Shown in pieces: positions 47,147-56,307 of a stretch of 64,000 bases of DNA (positions are counted from its first letter, which is position 1; each line of letters begins with the position of its first letter). Origin of the DNA: Asticcacaulis sp. SL142. Its GTDB lineage: Bacteria; Pseudomonadota; Alphaproteobacteria; Caulobacterales; Caulobacteraceae. Made by a program: the position numbers and the translations under genes. The stretch spans positions 1,885,501 through 1,949,500 of the forward strand of contig NZ_CP113061.1 of NCBI RefSeq assembly GCF_026625745.1, written 5' to 3'. The notes under the pieces were generated by a model that saw only the letters and a list, made by a program, of their open reading frames with translations, was not told where the DNA came from and ran no database searches.

Positions 47147-48597
47147 CACAGCGCCCCAAAGCTCAGGAACTTGGTTTCCATATATTCTTCGAGGCCCTCA
47201 ATCGCCCCTTCGCGACCGATGCCGGATTCTTTGACACCGCCAAAGGGGGCTACCTCTGTCGACATCACCCCGTCGTTCAGACCGACCATGCCGTAGTCAA
47301 GCGCCTTACCCACCCGCCAGGCGCGCGACACATCCTTGGTGAAGGCATAGGCCGCCAGACCAAACGGTGTGTCATTAGCCAGTTTGATCCCTTCGGCTTC
47401 ATCCTTGAACTTGATCAGAGACGCCACCGGCCCGAAGATTTCCTCATTAAAAATGCGCATATCGTGGGTCACGCCGGTCAGGACGGAGGGCTTATAAAAC
47501 AGAGGCCCCTGATCCGAATCGACCCCGCCGCCAACGGTCAGTTTCGCGCCCTTACCCGTCGCGTCCTTAACCAGTGCATCGACCTTATCGACGGCTTTTT
47601 GGTTGATCAGCGGTCCAATTTGCGTGGCTTCATCCATGCCGTCGGCCAGTTTCAGCGCCCGCACGGCCTCAGCCAGCTTGCCGGCAAAGGCGTCATAAAT
47701 CCCCGCCTGCACCAATATCCGGTTGGCGCAGACACAGGTTTGACCGGCATTGCGGTATTTCGACGCCATAGCCCCCGTCACGGCTACCTCAATATCGGCA
47801 TCGTCAAACACCAGCACCGGAGCGTTGCCGCCCAATTCCAGCGAAATCTTTTTGATGGTCGTGGCGCACTGGGCATAAAGCTTTTTGCCGACCGGCGTCG
47901 ATCCGGTGAATGAGAACTTTTTGACCAGCGGATCAGACGTCAGGATTTCACCGACTTCGGCCGCCTTGGTCGTGCAGATGATGTGCAAAACCCCGTCCGG
48001 CAAACCCGCCTGTTTGGCCAGTTCCACCAAAGCTAACGCCGACAACGGCGTTTCTTCGGACGGTTTTAACACCACCGTACAGCCGGCCGATAAGGCCGGT
48101 GCGACTTTACGGGTGATCATCGAAATCGGGAAATTCCACGGGGTGATGGCCGCAACCACACCGACCGGCTGCTGGATGGTCACCAGTTGCTTACCCGGCA
48201 CATTGGCGGGGATGGTGCGGCCATAGGCACGACGGCCCTCTTCGGCAAACCATTCGACAAAGCCTGCCCCGTAGGCGACTTCGCCACGCGTTTCGCGAAT
48301 CGCCCGGCCCTGCTCAAGCGTCACGATCTGCGCCAGATCCTCCGTGTGCTCAAGGATCAGGGCGAACCATTTTTTGAGAATATCCGACCGCACCTTTTGC
48401 GGCTGCGCGCCCCAATCGGCAAAGGCGGCATGGGCCGCATCAATCGCCTCAAGCGTTTCTTTTGGCCCCGCGTTATGGACATGGCACAAGACCTGACCGT
48501 TCGCCGGATTAGTGACCGGAAAGCTGTCGTGATTGGCATGAGCCAATATACGTTTGCCCAGCAGGGCCTTGTGCGCGGCGGTAAGATTCATAGCCAT
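47146..48597 (-). CDS. gabD: NAD(P)-dependent succinate-semialdehyde dehydrogenase
   Basis: A 483-residue aldehyde dehydrogenase that would oxidise succinate semialdehyde, the product of GABA transamination, to succinate for the citric acid cycle. The cofactor region is AAITPWNFPISMITRKVAPAL, the general base glutamate is in SLELGGNAPVLV, and the catalytic cysteine in NAGQTCVCANRILV. The C-terminal EVAPFGGVKESGIGREG is typical of GabD. It is the middle gene of a three-gene run: puuC-like upstream (six-base gap) and the aminotransferase downstream (overlap). The gene set completes putrescine-to-succinate conversion. Confidence 0.92.
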   Translation of the reverse strand: MAMNLTAAHKALLGKRILAHANHDSFPVTNPANGQVLCHVHNAGPKETLEAIDAAHAAFADWGAQPQKVRSDILKKWFALILEHTEDLAQIVTLEQGRAIRETRGEVAYGAGFVEWFAEEGRRAYGRTIPANVPGKQLVTIQQPVGVVAAITPWNFPISMITRKVAPALSAGCTVVLKPSEETPLSALALVELAKQAGLPDGVLHIICTTKAAEVGEILTSDPLVKKFSFTGSTPVGKKLYAQCATTIKKISLELGGNAPVLVFDDADIEVAVTGAMASKYRNAGQTCVCANRILVQAGIYDAFAGKLAEAVRALKLADGMDEATQIGPLINQKAVDKVDALVKDATGKGAKLTVGGGVDSDQGPLFYKPSVLTGVTHDMRIFNEEIFGPVASLIKFKDEAEGIKLANDTPFGLAAYAFTKDVSRAWRVGKALDYGMVGLNDGVMSTEVAPFGGVKESGIGREGAIEGLEEYMETKFLSFGAL

Positions 48598-48603
48598 CCC
48601 CCT

Positions 48604-50130
48604 TTAAAAACTGATCGAGACTGACTTGAAGTCGGCATATTTATACAGAGCATGAAGACTGCGATCGCGGCCAAAGCCAGACTGCTTAAAGCCCCCGAAA
48701 GGCAGAGTGATATCGCAGGCATCCCAGCCATTGATCCACACAAGGCCAGCTTTCAACGCCTTGGCCGACCGCATGGCCCGGCCGATATCAGCGGTCCATA
48801 CACCTGAAGCCAGCCCATAGATGGTATCATTGGCGATTTGATACGCCTCCGCCTCACCCTTAAAGGTCAGCACCGACAGGACGGGCCCGAACACTTCCTC
48901 GCGCGCCAGAATATTGCCGGGGGTGATGTTGTCCAGCAAGGTCGGTTCAACATAAAAACCACCCGTATCGGATTGCACACGACCGCCGCCCATCAAAACC
49001 TGCCCGCCGTCCGCCTGCCCCTTGGCGATATAATCAAGCGCGGTGTTCATCTGGCGCTCAGAGACCATGGCCCCAAATTGGGTATCGGGGTCATACGGGT
49101 CGCCGACGCGAATGGATTTGGCCACCGCCATAACCTTGGCCACAAATTCATCGCGGATGCTGTCTTCGACCAGCAGACGCGACGCGGCGGTGCAGACCTG
49201 CCCCTGATTATAGAACACGCCCCAGGCAGCGTTTTGCGCGGCGGCCTCCATGTCCGGGCAATCGGCAAATACAATCTGGGGCGACTTACCGCCCAGCTCC
49301 AGCGACACCCGTTTGAGGTTCGATTCCGCTGACGCCACCATCAGCCGCCGCCCAACCGGCCCGGAGCCGGTGAAGGCGATCATATCGACCTCCATATGTC
49401 GCGCCAAAGCTTCACCCGCCACCTGACCAAGGCCCGGAATGACGTTGAAAACCCCCGCCGGAACCCCCGCTTCAATGGCAAGTGCCGCCGTATAAAGCGC
49501 GGTCATCGACGAATTTTCCGCCGGTTTCAGGACGATCGAATTGCCCATGGCCAGCGCCGGGGCGACCTTCCACATGGCCATATGCAGCGGGAAATTCCAC
49601 GGCACTATCGCACCAATCACCCCCAACGGTTCATGGACCGCGTAGGACAGGCGCGTATCCGGCGACGGGGCGACTTCGCCATAAATCTTATCGAGCGCTT
49701 CGGCATAGTAGCGTACCGAATTGATGGCCAGCGGGATATCGACCGCGCGCGCATCGCGGATCGGTTTGCCGGTATCGAGCGTCTCCAATAGCGCCAGATT
49801 TTCAGCATGTTCGGCCATCAGATCGGCCAGTTTATGCAGGATTTTCTTTTTCGCTTTCGGGGCCAGCCCGTTCCAGCGGCCATCTTCAAACGCGGTTCGC
49901 GCCGACCTCACCGCCCCATCGACATCGGCAGCGTCAAAGGCTGATATCTGATTGGTCAGCGTGCCATCGCGCGGAGCAATATTATCAAAGGTGGCACCCG
50001 ACGCCGCAGCCCTCCACTGCCCGTCAACAAAACCCTGATCAGGCTTGAACACAGTTTTCAGGGCGGAAATAACCTCAGCCTTGGTGTCAGCCACAGCGGT
50101 TATCGGGATCAGGGGGGACGTCAGGCTCAT
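48604..50130 (-). CDS. puuC: Gamma-glutamyl-gamma-aminobutyraldehyde dehydrogenase-like
   Basis: A 508-residue aldehyde dehydrogenase that would oxidise gamma-glutamyl-aminobutyraldehyde to gamma-glutamyl-GABA. It shows VIGAIVPWNFPLHMAMWKVA, the glutamate in SLELGGKSPQIVFAD, the cysteine in NQGQVCTAASRLLV and the C-terminal LPFGGFKQSGFGRDRSLHAL, which is characteristic of PuuC/betaine-type enzymes. Starts at 50130 (MSLTSPL) and 50148 are both possible, with weak ribosome sites. It heads the gabD/aminotransferase run; the operator TTGTGATCACAA lies 14-25 bases above the longer start, close enough to block initiation. Aldehyde specificity is inferred from neighbours. Confidence 0.87.
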   Translation of the reverse strand: MSLTSPLIPITAVADTKAEVISALKTVFKPDQGFVDGQWRAAASGATFDNIAPRDGTLTNQISAFDAADVDGAVRSARTAFEDGRWNGLAPKAKKKILHKLADLMAEHAENLALLETLDTGKPIRDARAVDIPLAINSVRYYAEALDKIYGEVAPSPDTRLSYAVHEPLGVIGAIVPWNFPLHMAMWKVAPALAMGNSIVLKPAENSSMTALYTAALAIEAGVPAGVFNVIPGLGQVAGEALARHMEVDMIAFTGSGPVGRRLMVASAESNLKRVSLELGGKSPQIVFADCPDMEAAAQNAAWGVFYNQGQVCTAASRLLVEDSIRDEFVAKVMAVAKSIRVGDPYDPDTQFGAMVSERQMNTALDYIAKGQADGGQVLMGGGRVQSDTGGFYVEPTLLDNITPGNILAREEVFGPVLSVLTFKGEAEAYQIANDTIYGLASGVWTADIGRAMRSAKALKAGLVWINGWDACDITLPFGGFKQSGFGRDRSLHALYKYADFKSVSISF

Positions 50131-50161
50131 GGAGATCGCACCACGCATTAAGAGCTTGAAT

Positions 50162-50173
50162 TTGTGATCACAA
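50162..50173. promoter_or_regulatory. Operator TTGTGATCACAA before puuC
   Basis: Perfect 12-bp palindrome with the same core as the sites at 39136, 44232 and 45755, in the region divergent between puuC and mnmA. Confidence 0.65.
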
Positions 50174-50275
50174 TTAGGCCACCTGCGACCCCGCCTGTCA
50201 AGCGGCCGCCATAAGTTTGCAGCTTAAAGTAACCACCCCCTGTAATTTTAGGTTCACTTGAATTATATGGGGCGG

Positions 50276-51484
50276 ATGACACCGTGCCCTGTACCCGTGA
50301 TCGAAGATGCCGATATGGTCGCCGCCATCGCCGCCGTGCGCGATAGCGTCGGCTTGCCCGTGGGCAGCCGCATTGTCGCGGCCATGTCCGGCGGGGTCGA
50401 TTCGACCGTGGTCGCCGCCCTGCTGCATCAGGCGGGCTACGAAGTCATTGGGGTGACCCTGCAACTCTATGATCATGGCGCGGCGCTCAAGAAAAGCGGG
50501 GCCTGCTGTGCCGGTCAGGACATTCACGACGCCCGCGTGGCGGCGGAAAAGATCGGCATCCCGCACTATGTGCTGGATTACGAAAGCCGATTTAAGGACA
50601 GCGTGATCGAAGAATTTGCCGATTCCTATCTGCGCGGGGAAACCCCGGTGCCGTGCATCCGTTGTAATCAGACCGTCAAGTTTCGTGACCTTTTGGATGT
50701 CGCCCGCGATCTGGGTGCCGAGGCATTGGCCACCGGTCACTATGTCGAGCGTGAGGTGCGCGGCAATCAGGTGCAGATGCGCCGTGCCGCTGATAAGGCG
50801 CGCGACCAGAGCTATTTCCTGTTTGCCACCACCCAGGAACAGCTTAATTACCTGCGCTTTCCGCTGGCGCGCATCCCAAAGCCGCAGGTACGCGATCTGG
50901 CACGGCAACTGGGCCTGAAAATCGCCCACAAACCCGACAGTCAGGACATCTGCTTTGTGCCAGAAGGCAAATATACCAACCTGATCGACCGGCTGCGACC
51001 GGCCGGGCACGCCAAGGGCTCAGGCCGCGATGCCGGTGATATCGTCCACATTGATGGGCGCGTTCTGGGGCAGCACGATGGCATCATCAGCTATACGATC
51101 GGTCAGCGCCGCGGCCTCAATGTCGCGGTGGGGGAGCCTTTGTTTGTCGTGCGGCTTGATCCGGTGAAAAAGCACGTCATCGTTGGCCCACGCGAGGCCC
51201 TGCTGACCGGCGCGCTGGCGCTGAAGGAACTGAACTGGTTGGGCGATGACGATAGCTTTGCGGCGGCGGCCGCGAAGAAAACCGAAGTTCTGGCCCGCGT
51301 GCGCTCGACCCGCCCGCCAGTGCCCGCACAGCTTGACCTCGATAGCGCCGGTCAGCCCATCATGCGCTTTATGGCGGGTGAAGAAGGGGTGGCACCGGGT
51401 CAGGCCTGCGTGCTGTATGACCCGGAAGATACCGACCGCGTTCTGGGCGGCGGCTTTATCGCGCGTACAGTCCCTTTGATTTAG
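50276..51484 (+). CDS. mnmA: tRNA-specific 2-thiouridylase
   Basis: A 402-residue enzyme that places sulfur on U34 of tRNA-Lys, tRNA-Glu and tRNA-Gln in the cytoplasm. The PP-loop is [16 protein letters not shown] near residue 40. The two catalytic cysteines are in [12 protein letters not shown] and [11 protein letters not shown], and the central domain and beta-barrel ([20 protein letters not shown]) follow. The N terminus has several candidate starts (50258, 50267, 50276); none has a strong ribosome site. It is convergent with the HxlR gene, with a four-base overlap of the 3' ends, and divergent from puuC, with which it shares only the intergenic region. Confidence 0.94.
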   Translation: MTPCPVPVIEDADMVAAIAAVRDSVGLPVGSRIVAAMSGGVDSTVVAALLHQAGYEVIGVTLQLYDHGAALKKSGACCAGQDIHDARVAAEKIGIPHYVLDYESRFKDSVIEEFADSYLRGETPVPCIRCNQTVKFRDLLDVARDLGAEALATGHYVEREVRGNQVQMRRAADKARDQSYFLFATTQEQLNYLRFPLARIPKPQVRDLARQLGLKIAHKPDSQDICFVPEGKYTNLIDRLRPAGHAKGSGRDAGDIVHIDGRVLGQHDGIISYTIGQRRGLNVAVGEPLFVVRLDPVKKHVIVGPREALLTGALALKELNWLGDDDSFAAAAAKKTEVLARVRSTRPPVPAQLDLDSAGQPIMRFMAGEEGVAPGQACVLYDPEDTDRVLGGGFIARTVPLI

Positions 51485-51978
51485 ATGGGCTGCCCCTTAA
51501 GGGCCTTGAGTTCGCCGATGGTGATAGCGTCTTCGTCGCGATCAAACACCAGATCCTTGCGCTCCATCGCCTCACCGCAGTGGGCGCAGTGGCAGATCGG
51601 CTCAACCAGCGGATGGCCGCAGCTTTTGTGGAATATCTCGACGCGCGACTTATGCTCACCGTAAACGTGTTTCTTGCCCCAGACATAGAGCCCGGTGATG
51701 GTCAGGGCCAGATCGGCCCCCTTGGCGGTCAGGATATACTCATAACGACGCGGCCGTTCATTATAGACGCGCGCCGACAGCAGTTCCTCGGCCACCAGCA
51801 TCTTGAGCCGCGACGCCAGCACATTGCGCGCCAAACCCAGTTTTTCCTGAAATTGATCAAAGCGGGAAATCCCGCGAAAGGCGTCGCGGATGATCAGCAG
51901 AGTCCACGGATCGCCGACGACGTCCAGTGCTGCCGCCACGGCGCAGTTTTGTGATGAATAGTCCGCAGACCGGCCCAT
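51481..51978 (-). CDS. HxlR family transcriptional regulator with C-terminal cysteine cluster
   Basis: A 165-residue winged-helix regulator of the HxlR group. The N-terminal [20 protein letters not shown] carries the conserved cysteine and tryptophan, then the wing helices [20 protein letters not shown] and the [12 protein letters not shown] wing. Residues about 118-140 hold a Cys4-like cluster ([19 protein letters not shown]), which could be a zinc ribbon or redox sensor; this is an extension beyond the basic 100-residue HxlR domain. I chose the ATG at 51978 (MGRSADYSS), not the longer frame from 52023. Target genes are unknown; autoregulation is likely by family habit. Confidence 0.88.
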   Translation of the reverse strand: MGRSADYSSQNCAVAAALDVVGDPWTLLIIRDAFRGISRFDQFQEKLGLARNVLASRLKMLVAEELLSARVYNERPRRYEYILTAKGADLALTITGLYVWGKKHVYGEHKSRVEIFHKSCGHPLVEPICHCAHCGEAMERKDLVFDRDEDAITIGELKALKGQPI

Positions 51979-52107
51979 GATCGTTATGCCCTCCCCTGAG
52001 CTTACGATGACATTGAAAGTCATCGTCTACAGGCAACAGGCTTAAGAATTTCCTTATTAAACTCTTAAATTTAAAAGATTTTTTGTTAACCAAACTTAGG
52101 TTTAGGC

Positions 52108-52629
52108 TTATCGGTCCAGCGCATAGAGCGCCGACAGGGCGCGCCGCATCAGCACTTCGTCACTCGACACAAAATCCTGCTCAAAGGTCTTACCGTTCCA
52201 GTAGACCAGAACATCCATACCGGCATCCAGGCTGACCAGAACACTGTCATGGGGCGCACGGAAGCTCTCAGACGCGCAGGCCGCGCCATCGCCGCAGTCA
52301 CGGCGGAAGGTTTCATCACCGGCAATGCGCAGATTATAGCCTTCTCTGGCCGAAACCGATGTGACCTTAATGTCCTGAGCACCGTCCACACGGTTCAGGC
52401 GAACACGGATATCGAGGCGGTCACGAGTTTGATCGCGCACCACCATGACCTCATCACGGCGGCCATCACCATCAAAATCACCGCCCAGAGCCGCATCAGA
52501 GACCGGAGACAATGACTCAGCCGTCATAGCGGGCAGAATCGTCTTGGCCGAAGCCATCTGCGCCCCGCACAGAACAACCGACGCCGCCAACAAACCTGCA
52601 ATGACTTTAAAAGCCTTCGTTTCCATCAC
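52108..52629 (-). CDS. Secreted protein with FG-GAP-like calcium motif
   Basis: A 173-residue hypothetical exported protein. The signal peptide ends near AQMASAK (residues 5-29). The only recognisable motif is GGDFDGDGRRDEVMVVRD (about 48-65), an FG-GAP/EF-hand-like D-x-D-G-D-G-x-x-D loop of the kind that binds calcium. Two cysteines in RRDCGDGAACASE probably form a disulfide. The rest looks like short beta-strands ending in VLVYWNGKTFEQDF. No family can be named. It is monocistronic with a clear AT-rich upstream region. Role unknown. Confidence 0.78.
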   Translation of the reverse strand: MMETKAFKVIAGLLAASVVLCGAQMASAKTILPAMTAESLSPVSDAALGGDFDGDGRRDEVMVVRDQTRDRLDIRVRLNRVDGAQDIKVTSVSAREGYNLRIAGDETFRRDCGDGAACASESFRAPHDSVLVSLDAGMDVLVYWNGKTFEQDFVSSDEVLMRRALSALYALDR

Positions 52630-52832
52630 TTTACCCTGTTACAATTTACCTTTTATCCGGGCCATCGTGCCGGTTTAAACCAGTTTCGATGCCCTTAAGC
52701 TTTTATTAAGCAGGTTTAATGCCAGCCATGACGGCTGAACCTGTCATCAGACTGACACAAGGATTAACGCAGGTAAAGTAAAACTGTTAACCATACAGCA
52801 TTTTGAAACGCCGAAGTTTTCATATATCGCAG

Positions 52833-53018
52833 TTACGTCAAATCGGACGCCGATTCACCGTCTTCCAGCCCCGGTTCATACGGCCACAGGACATTGACGG
52901 GCGCGATATGAGATCGCGACAGATGGGACGCCTGCGGTAACGGGGGCCTTATCGGCTGACAATCGGTTTCGCTAATGAGCTGCGACAGGGTGACGGCCCC
53001 CAGGCTTAACAGAATCAT
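52833..53018 (-). CDS. Small hypothetical protein, 61 residues
   Basis: A short gene supported mainly by an excellent ribosome site, GGGAG eight bases before the ATG at 53018. The product starts with a hydrophobic segment (MILLSLGAVTLSQLISE) that could be a weak signal or membrane anchor, then a proline-rich middle (QPIRPPLPQ) and an acidic C terminus (YEPGLEDGESASDLT). An upstream in-frame start at 53069 lacks such a site. No family recognised; a neighbour relationship is not evident. Could be spurious. Confidence 0.5.
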   Translation of the reverse strand: MILLSLGAVTLSQLISETDCQPIRPPLPQASHLSRSHIAPVNVLWPYEPGLEDGESASDLT

Positions 53019-53125
53019 AGGACTTACTCCCGGCGGATGGCCACGCGATAAATTGAGAATAAGTCGCATTTTTAAATTCTAGCAAGTCTTTTTTGATCAA
53101 TCCGTTGTGAAGAGTTTCCACACCA

Positions 53126-54238
53126 TTACAAAGGCCAGTACACCACCCGCCGGATCAGATTATGCGCCGCCGGGGCCTGACGCGGGCTGCCGAACGCACG
53201 TAAGGAGGTCGCGCCACGGGTCACATCAATGCCCTGACGCCGTGCGCGCACCACCACCTCATCCGGGTCTCCGCACACCACCGGCATGACCCAGTAAGCG
53301 TTTTTTGTGGCGTCGGTCGCCAGCAGGGTCGCCCCTTTGGGCAGGCCGATCGCCACCTCTATGGCGCGGTTACGGCGTTTTCTCAGGTCATGGACCTGCC
53401 CCAACCGCCGCGCCAGCAGCCTGAGCAAGGTGCGCGGCGGACGGTAGCGGATCTGGGTCAGGATATCGCCCCCAGAAAATCCGCGCGCCAGCCGACCGAT
53501 AGTGGCGTCAGGGTCCATACCCATCCCCTCCAGCAACCGGATGATCAGCCCATAGATCAGCGGCGATGACGCCAGCTTAAGCCCCGCAATCTTCACTGCC
53601 CGCGCCCGCAGCCAGCCATTGCCGCGCATGGGCCAGTGATTCAGGATCGCGCTCATGGCCTCAGCCCGCTCAGGTGCGCTGACTACCGCCACGGCCCCGC
53701 CTAGCGCCGTCGCCCGCTTGACCGGGCCGAACGAAAACAGGCTGAGATCGGCCGCCGGATCGCCGCGATGGAAATCACCGCAAAAGGCCTGAGCGGCATC
53801 CTCGATCAGCACGGCCTCATAACGGCGGCAGACCTCAGCCAGCGGCTTTAAGTCCGATACCGCGCCATAAAGCTGAGCGATGACCACAATGCGCGCGCCG
53901 CTGTTTTTCAGTGCGGCCTCAAGGGCTTGCGGCGTCGGCAACAGGGTTTCCGAGACGATATCGACAGCATGGACATCAAGGTCGTGGCTCTCGGCGATCA
54001 TGCGCATGGTTTCGATATTGACCGCACTCATGACGATCGATCCTGCCCCCAATTCGGGGATCAGGGTGGTCAGCGCCGCATCAAACAGGGTACGCACCGA
54101 CAATCCCGCCACTACGGGCCGGTCACCCCCAAACCCACAGGCAATCTTTAATCTTAGTGACGCCTCATCCTCGGCCACCGGCATGAACACTGACAACAGG
54201 TCTTTAAAACCGATATCGAGTTTCAGGCGGGGCTTCAT
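53126..54238 (-). CDS. DegT/DnrJ/EryC1-type aminotransferase-like protein
   Basis: A 370-residue PLP-fold protein resembling sugar aminotransferases that act on nucleotide-sugar precursors of polysaccharides. The cofactor region is VLIEDAAQAFCGD (aspartate) and the internal lysine is in LFSFGPVKRATALGGAVAVV. The N-terminal part (VVAGLSVRTLFDAALTTLI, GSIVMSAVNIETMRMI) fits the family, while the C terminus is arginine-rich and diverges. The start lies three bases after the upstream propeller gene, so both are one operon. Whether it is an active aminotransferase and on which sugar or amino acid is not known. Confidence 0.8.
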   Translation of the reverse strand: MKPRLKLDIGFKDLLSVFMPVAEDEASLRLKIACGFGGDRPVVAGLSVRTLFDAALTTLIPELGAGSIVMSAVNIETMRMIAESHDLDVHAVDIVSETLLPTPQALEAALKNSGARIVVIAQLYGAVSDLKPLAEVCRRYEAVLIEDAAQAFCGDFHRGDPAADLSLFSFGPVKRATALGGAVAVVSAPERAEAMSAILNHWPMRGNGWLRARAVKIAGLKLASSPLIYGLIIRLLEGMGMDPDATIGRLARGFSGGDILTQIRYRPPRTLLRLLARRLGQVHDLRKRRNRAIEVAIGLPKGATLLATDATKNAYWVMPVVCGDPDEVVVRARRQGIDVTRGATSLRAFGSPRQAPAAHNLIRRVVYWPL

Positions 54239-54241
54239 GGG

Positions 54242-55528
54242 CTACGGCCTCAGAACCATCTCGCCCACGATCGCCGGGCCGGGGGTGACACTGAGCGGCG
54301 TGCCGTCCGCTCCGACATCGGACCACTGACTGCGGGCGATGAAGATCAGTTTATTGCCGACCACCTGCAGCCCGGTCGGTTCGCGCAGCCCTTCGCCCCC
54401 GCGCAGCAAGGTTTCGGCGCGGCTGATGGTTTTCCAGTCCGCCGACAGGCGCAGGCGCAAAATCCGGTCAGGCTTGATGCCGTTCTGAATGGCGATCAGG
54501 TCATTGCCATAGCGGGCCAGGCCATCAACGCCGAGCAAGGTGATATTGGCGGGTGCTTCCAGCCGATCCATATCGCCACTGTCGAGATTGATCCGGTAAA
54601 GCCCGGAACTGTAATCAGAGACAATCAGCACATTGCCGGCTTCGTTTTCGACCAACCCTTGCGGCGAGCCCATATAGCCTTCAGGGATCAGCACCTCAAA
54701 CGCACCGCTATAGTTATTAAGGCGCAGCACCTCACCCTTTTGGCCATCGCTAACATAAAGATCGGTCTTGCCCGCGAAGATATCGCCGAACCGGCGCGGT
54801 GCCGTCTCGTCCGTAAAGCGGGCCTTGATTTGCCCGCTCAGGCGGTCGATGTGCAGCACTTCGGCCAACGCCGGCTTAGCCGGATCATAGCCTTTGGTGA
54901 CCGCCCCGGAAGAGGTCGCCACCCACAGGTCATCACCACGCAAGGCCAGACCATAGGCCCCAACCCCTTCCGGCAAGCTATAAAGCGGATTCAGCACGCC
55001 ATTATTGACGACATTAACCGCCCCACGGCTCAGAGCGCTGAGATAGGTTTTGCCGGACTTCGCCTCAATCGCCAGCCCTTCCGCCACGCTCAAGGCCGCA
55101 TGGCGCTGCACCGGCTTGAACGTGCCGATCGGTTCACTATTGGCGATCAGTTGCTGGTCCAGCTTGGCGTCCCACAAAGGCGACAGTTGCGGATAGCTGG
55201 ATTTACTGACGACCATGCCGCGCGCCAGATAGTCGCGCAGGCTGGCTTTCGCTTCAGCGGTTTTACCGGCCCCGACACGGGCCTGAGCCGACAACAGCAG
55301 CAGCGCGCCCGATGACGGCATAATCTTCAGGGCCTCATCACTGGCGGCGACCGCCTTATCCCATTCCTGGGCCTGCACGGCGCGAGCGGCTTCGATTCGT
55401 AAGGCGCGAAACCGGCCCAGATCAGAGTCAGGGTCAACCGTCTGGGCGGAAACCGGCAAGACCGCGAACGCCATCAGACCCGCACACCAAACAGCCCTCA
55501 ATCGCCCCCAAAGCTGCCTCATATCCAT
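54242..55528 (-). CDS. Exported protein with TPR-like N terminus and six-bladed-type propeller
   Basis: A 428-residue exported protein. A signal peptide (VWCAGLMAFAVLPVSAQ) is followed by a TPR-like helical part (about 40-110, AVQAQEWDKAVAASDEALKI and SGALLLLSAQARVGAGK). The remaining 300 residues are beta-repeats of SMP-30/NHL type, each with a G-L/D-x-L-W/Y-V-S/A-D pattern: EGLAIEAKSGKTYLSAL, GLALRGDDLWVATSSG, DIFAGKTDLYVSDG, GLVENEAGNVLIVSDY and GLARYGNDLIAIQNG. A lactonase-like or ligand-binding propeller is possible. The gene leads an operon with the DegT-like gene. Function unknown. Confidence 0.77.
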   Translation of the reverse strand: MDMRQLWGRLRAVWCAGLMAFAVLPVSAQTVDPDSDLGRFRALRIEAARAVQAQEWDKAVAASDEALKIMPSSGALLLLSAQARVGAGKTAEAKASLRDYLARGMVVSKSSYPQLSPLWDAKLDQQLIANSEPIGTFKPVQRHAALSVAEGLAIEAKSGKTYLSALSRGAVNVVNNGVLNPLYSLPEGVGAYGLALRGDDLWVATSSGAVTKGYDPAKPALAEVLHIDRLSGQIKARFTDETAPRRFGDIFAGKTDLYVSDGQKGEVLRLNNYSGAFEVLIPEGYMGSPQGLVENEAGNVLIVSDYSSGLYRINLDSGDMDRLEAPANITLLGVDGLARYGNDLIAIQNGIKPDRILRLRLSADWKTISRAETLLRGGEGLREPTGLQVVGNKLIFIARSQWSDVGADGTPLSVTPGPAIVGEMVLRP

Positions 55529-55631
55529 CCTTTCTTTTGCCCTCGCCGGGCGGCAGCATCCGCCGCCTTGGCCGCTGCCGCAATGGCGGCTGATTGGAAT
55601 GATTCATGAGAAAAATCATTCCACTCTAGTT

Positions 55632-56129
55632 TTACGAATTCGTCATACGGTCGCCGATCACCAGTTTAAGCGGTACCGCCGTAGTGGTTTTAATGGAGCG
55701 GACAATGATGCGGCTTTCAACCGAAGACACCAAATCGGAGGCAAGCAACTGATCGCGCAGGAAGTCGTCATAGGCATGCATGTCACGCGTCATGATCCGC
55801 AGCATATAGTCTTCGCGGCCCGTGACCGTGGCGCATGACACCACTTCCGGCCATTTGTCGAGATTAGCTTCAAACGCCTCAAGGTTCTCCCGCGACGGCA
55901 CCGACAGCTTAATGCCGGCATAGACTTCAAACCCCAGCCCCAGCTTTTCCGGATCAAGCACGGTGACGCGCTTTTTGATCACGCCGATGTCTTCCAGCCG
56001 TTTGATGCGCCGCCAGCACGGTGACGGCGACAAGCCGACCTTTTCGGCGATTTCAGCCACCGACAGACTGGCGTCTTCCTGAATGAGATCAAGAATTTTG
56101 GCATCCAGCTCGTCAATATTATCGGACAA
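55632..56129 (-). CDS. Lrp/AsnC family transcriptional regulator
   Basis: A 165-residue regulator. The N-terminal helix-turn-helix (ELDAKILDLIQEDASLSVAE, KVGLSPSPCWRRIKRLEDIG) is diagnostic, and the C-terminal RAM domain includes VVSCATVTGREDYMLRIM and LVSSVESRIIVRSIK. I infer a TTG start at 56129 (MSDNIDELD) because GGGAGAA lies seven bases before it; the frame extends to another TTG at 56150 with no such site. Such proteins usually respond to amino acids as octamers. It is divergent from the glycosyltransferase gene. It might control the polyamine locus 5 kb away, but nothing in the sequence proves it. Confidence 0.9.
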   Translation of the reverse strand: MSDNIDELDAKILDLIQEDASLSVAEIAEKVGLSPSPCWRRIKRLEDIGVIKKRVTVLDPEKLGLGFEVYAGIKLSVPSRENLEAFEANLDKWPEVVSCATVTGREDYMLRIMTRDMHAYDDFLRDQLLASDLVSSVESRIIVRSIKTTTAVPLKLVIGDRMTNS

Positions 56130-56307
56130 CTTATTTTCTCCCAGGGGCAAAAACCGATAAAGTTTTCCCGAAACGGGGGCGTTTTTGCTAATATCTACCT
56201 AGTACATCCCTAAAGCCGCGCCAAGTCATGAAAAACGGTTAATGCGCAAAAATATGGATTTCCGAAGAAAACCGTCCTATCACCAGCGATTAGAAACGGA
56301 AGACAAC

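Noticed and set aside
39136-50173. TGTGATCACA as CRP/FNR sites
   Set aside because: CRP needs TGTGA-N6-TCACA; here the half-sites abut. FNR (TTGAT-N4-ATCAA) does not fit either.
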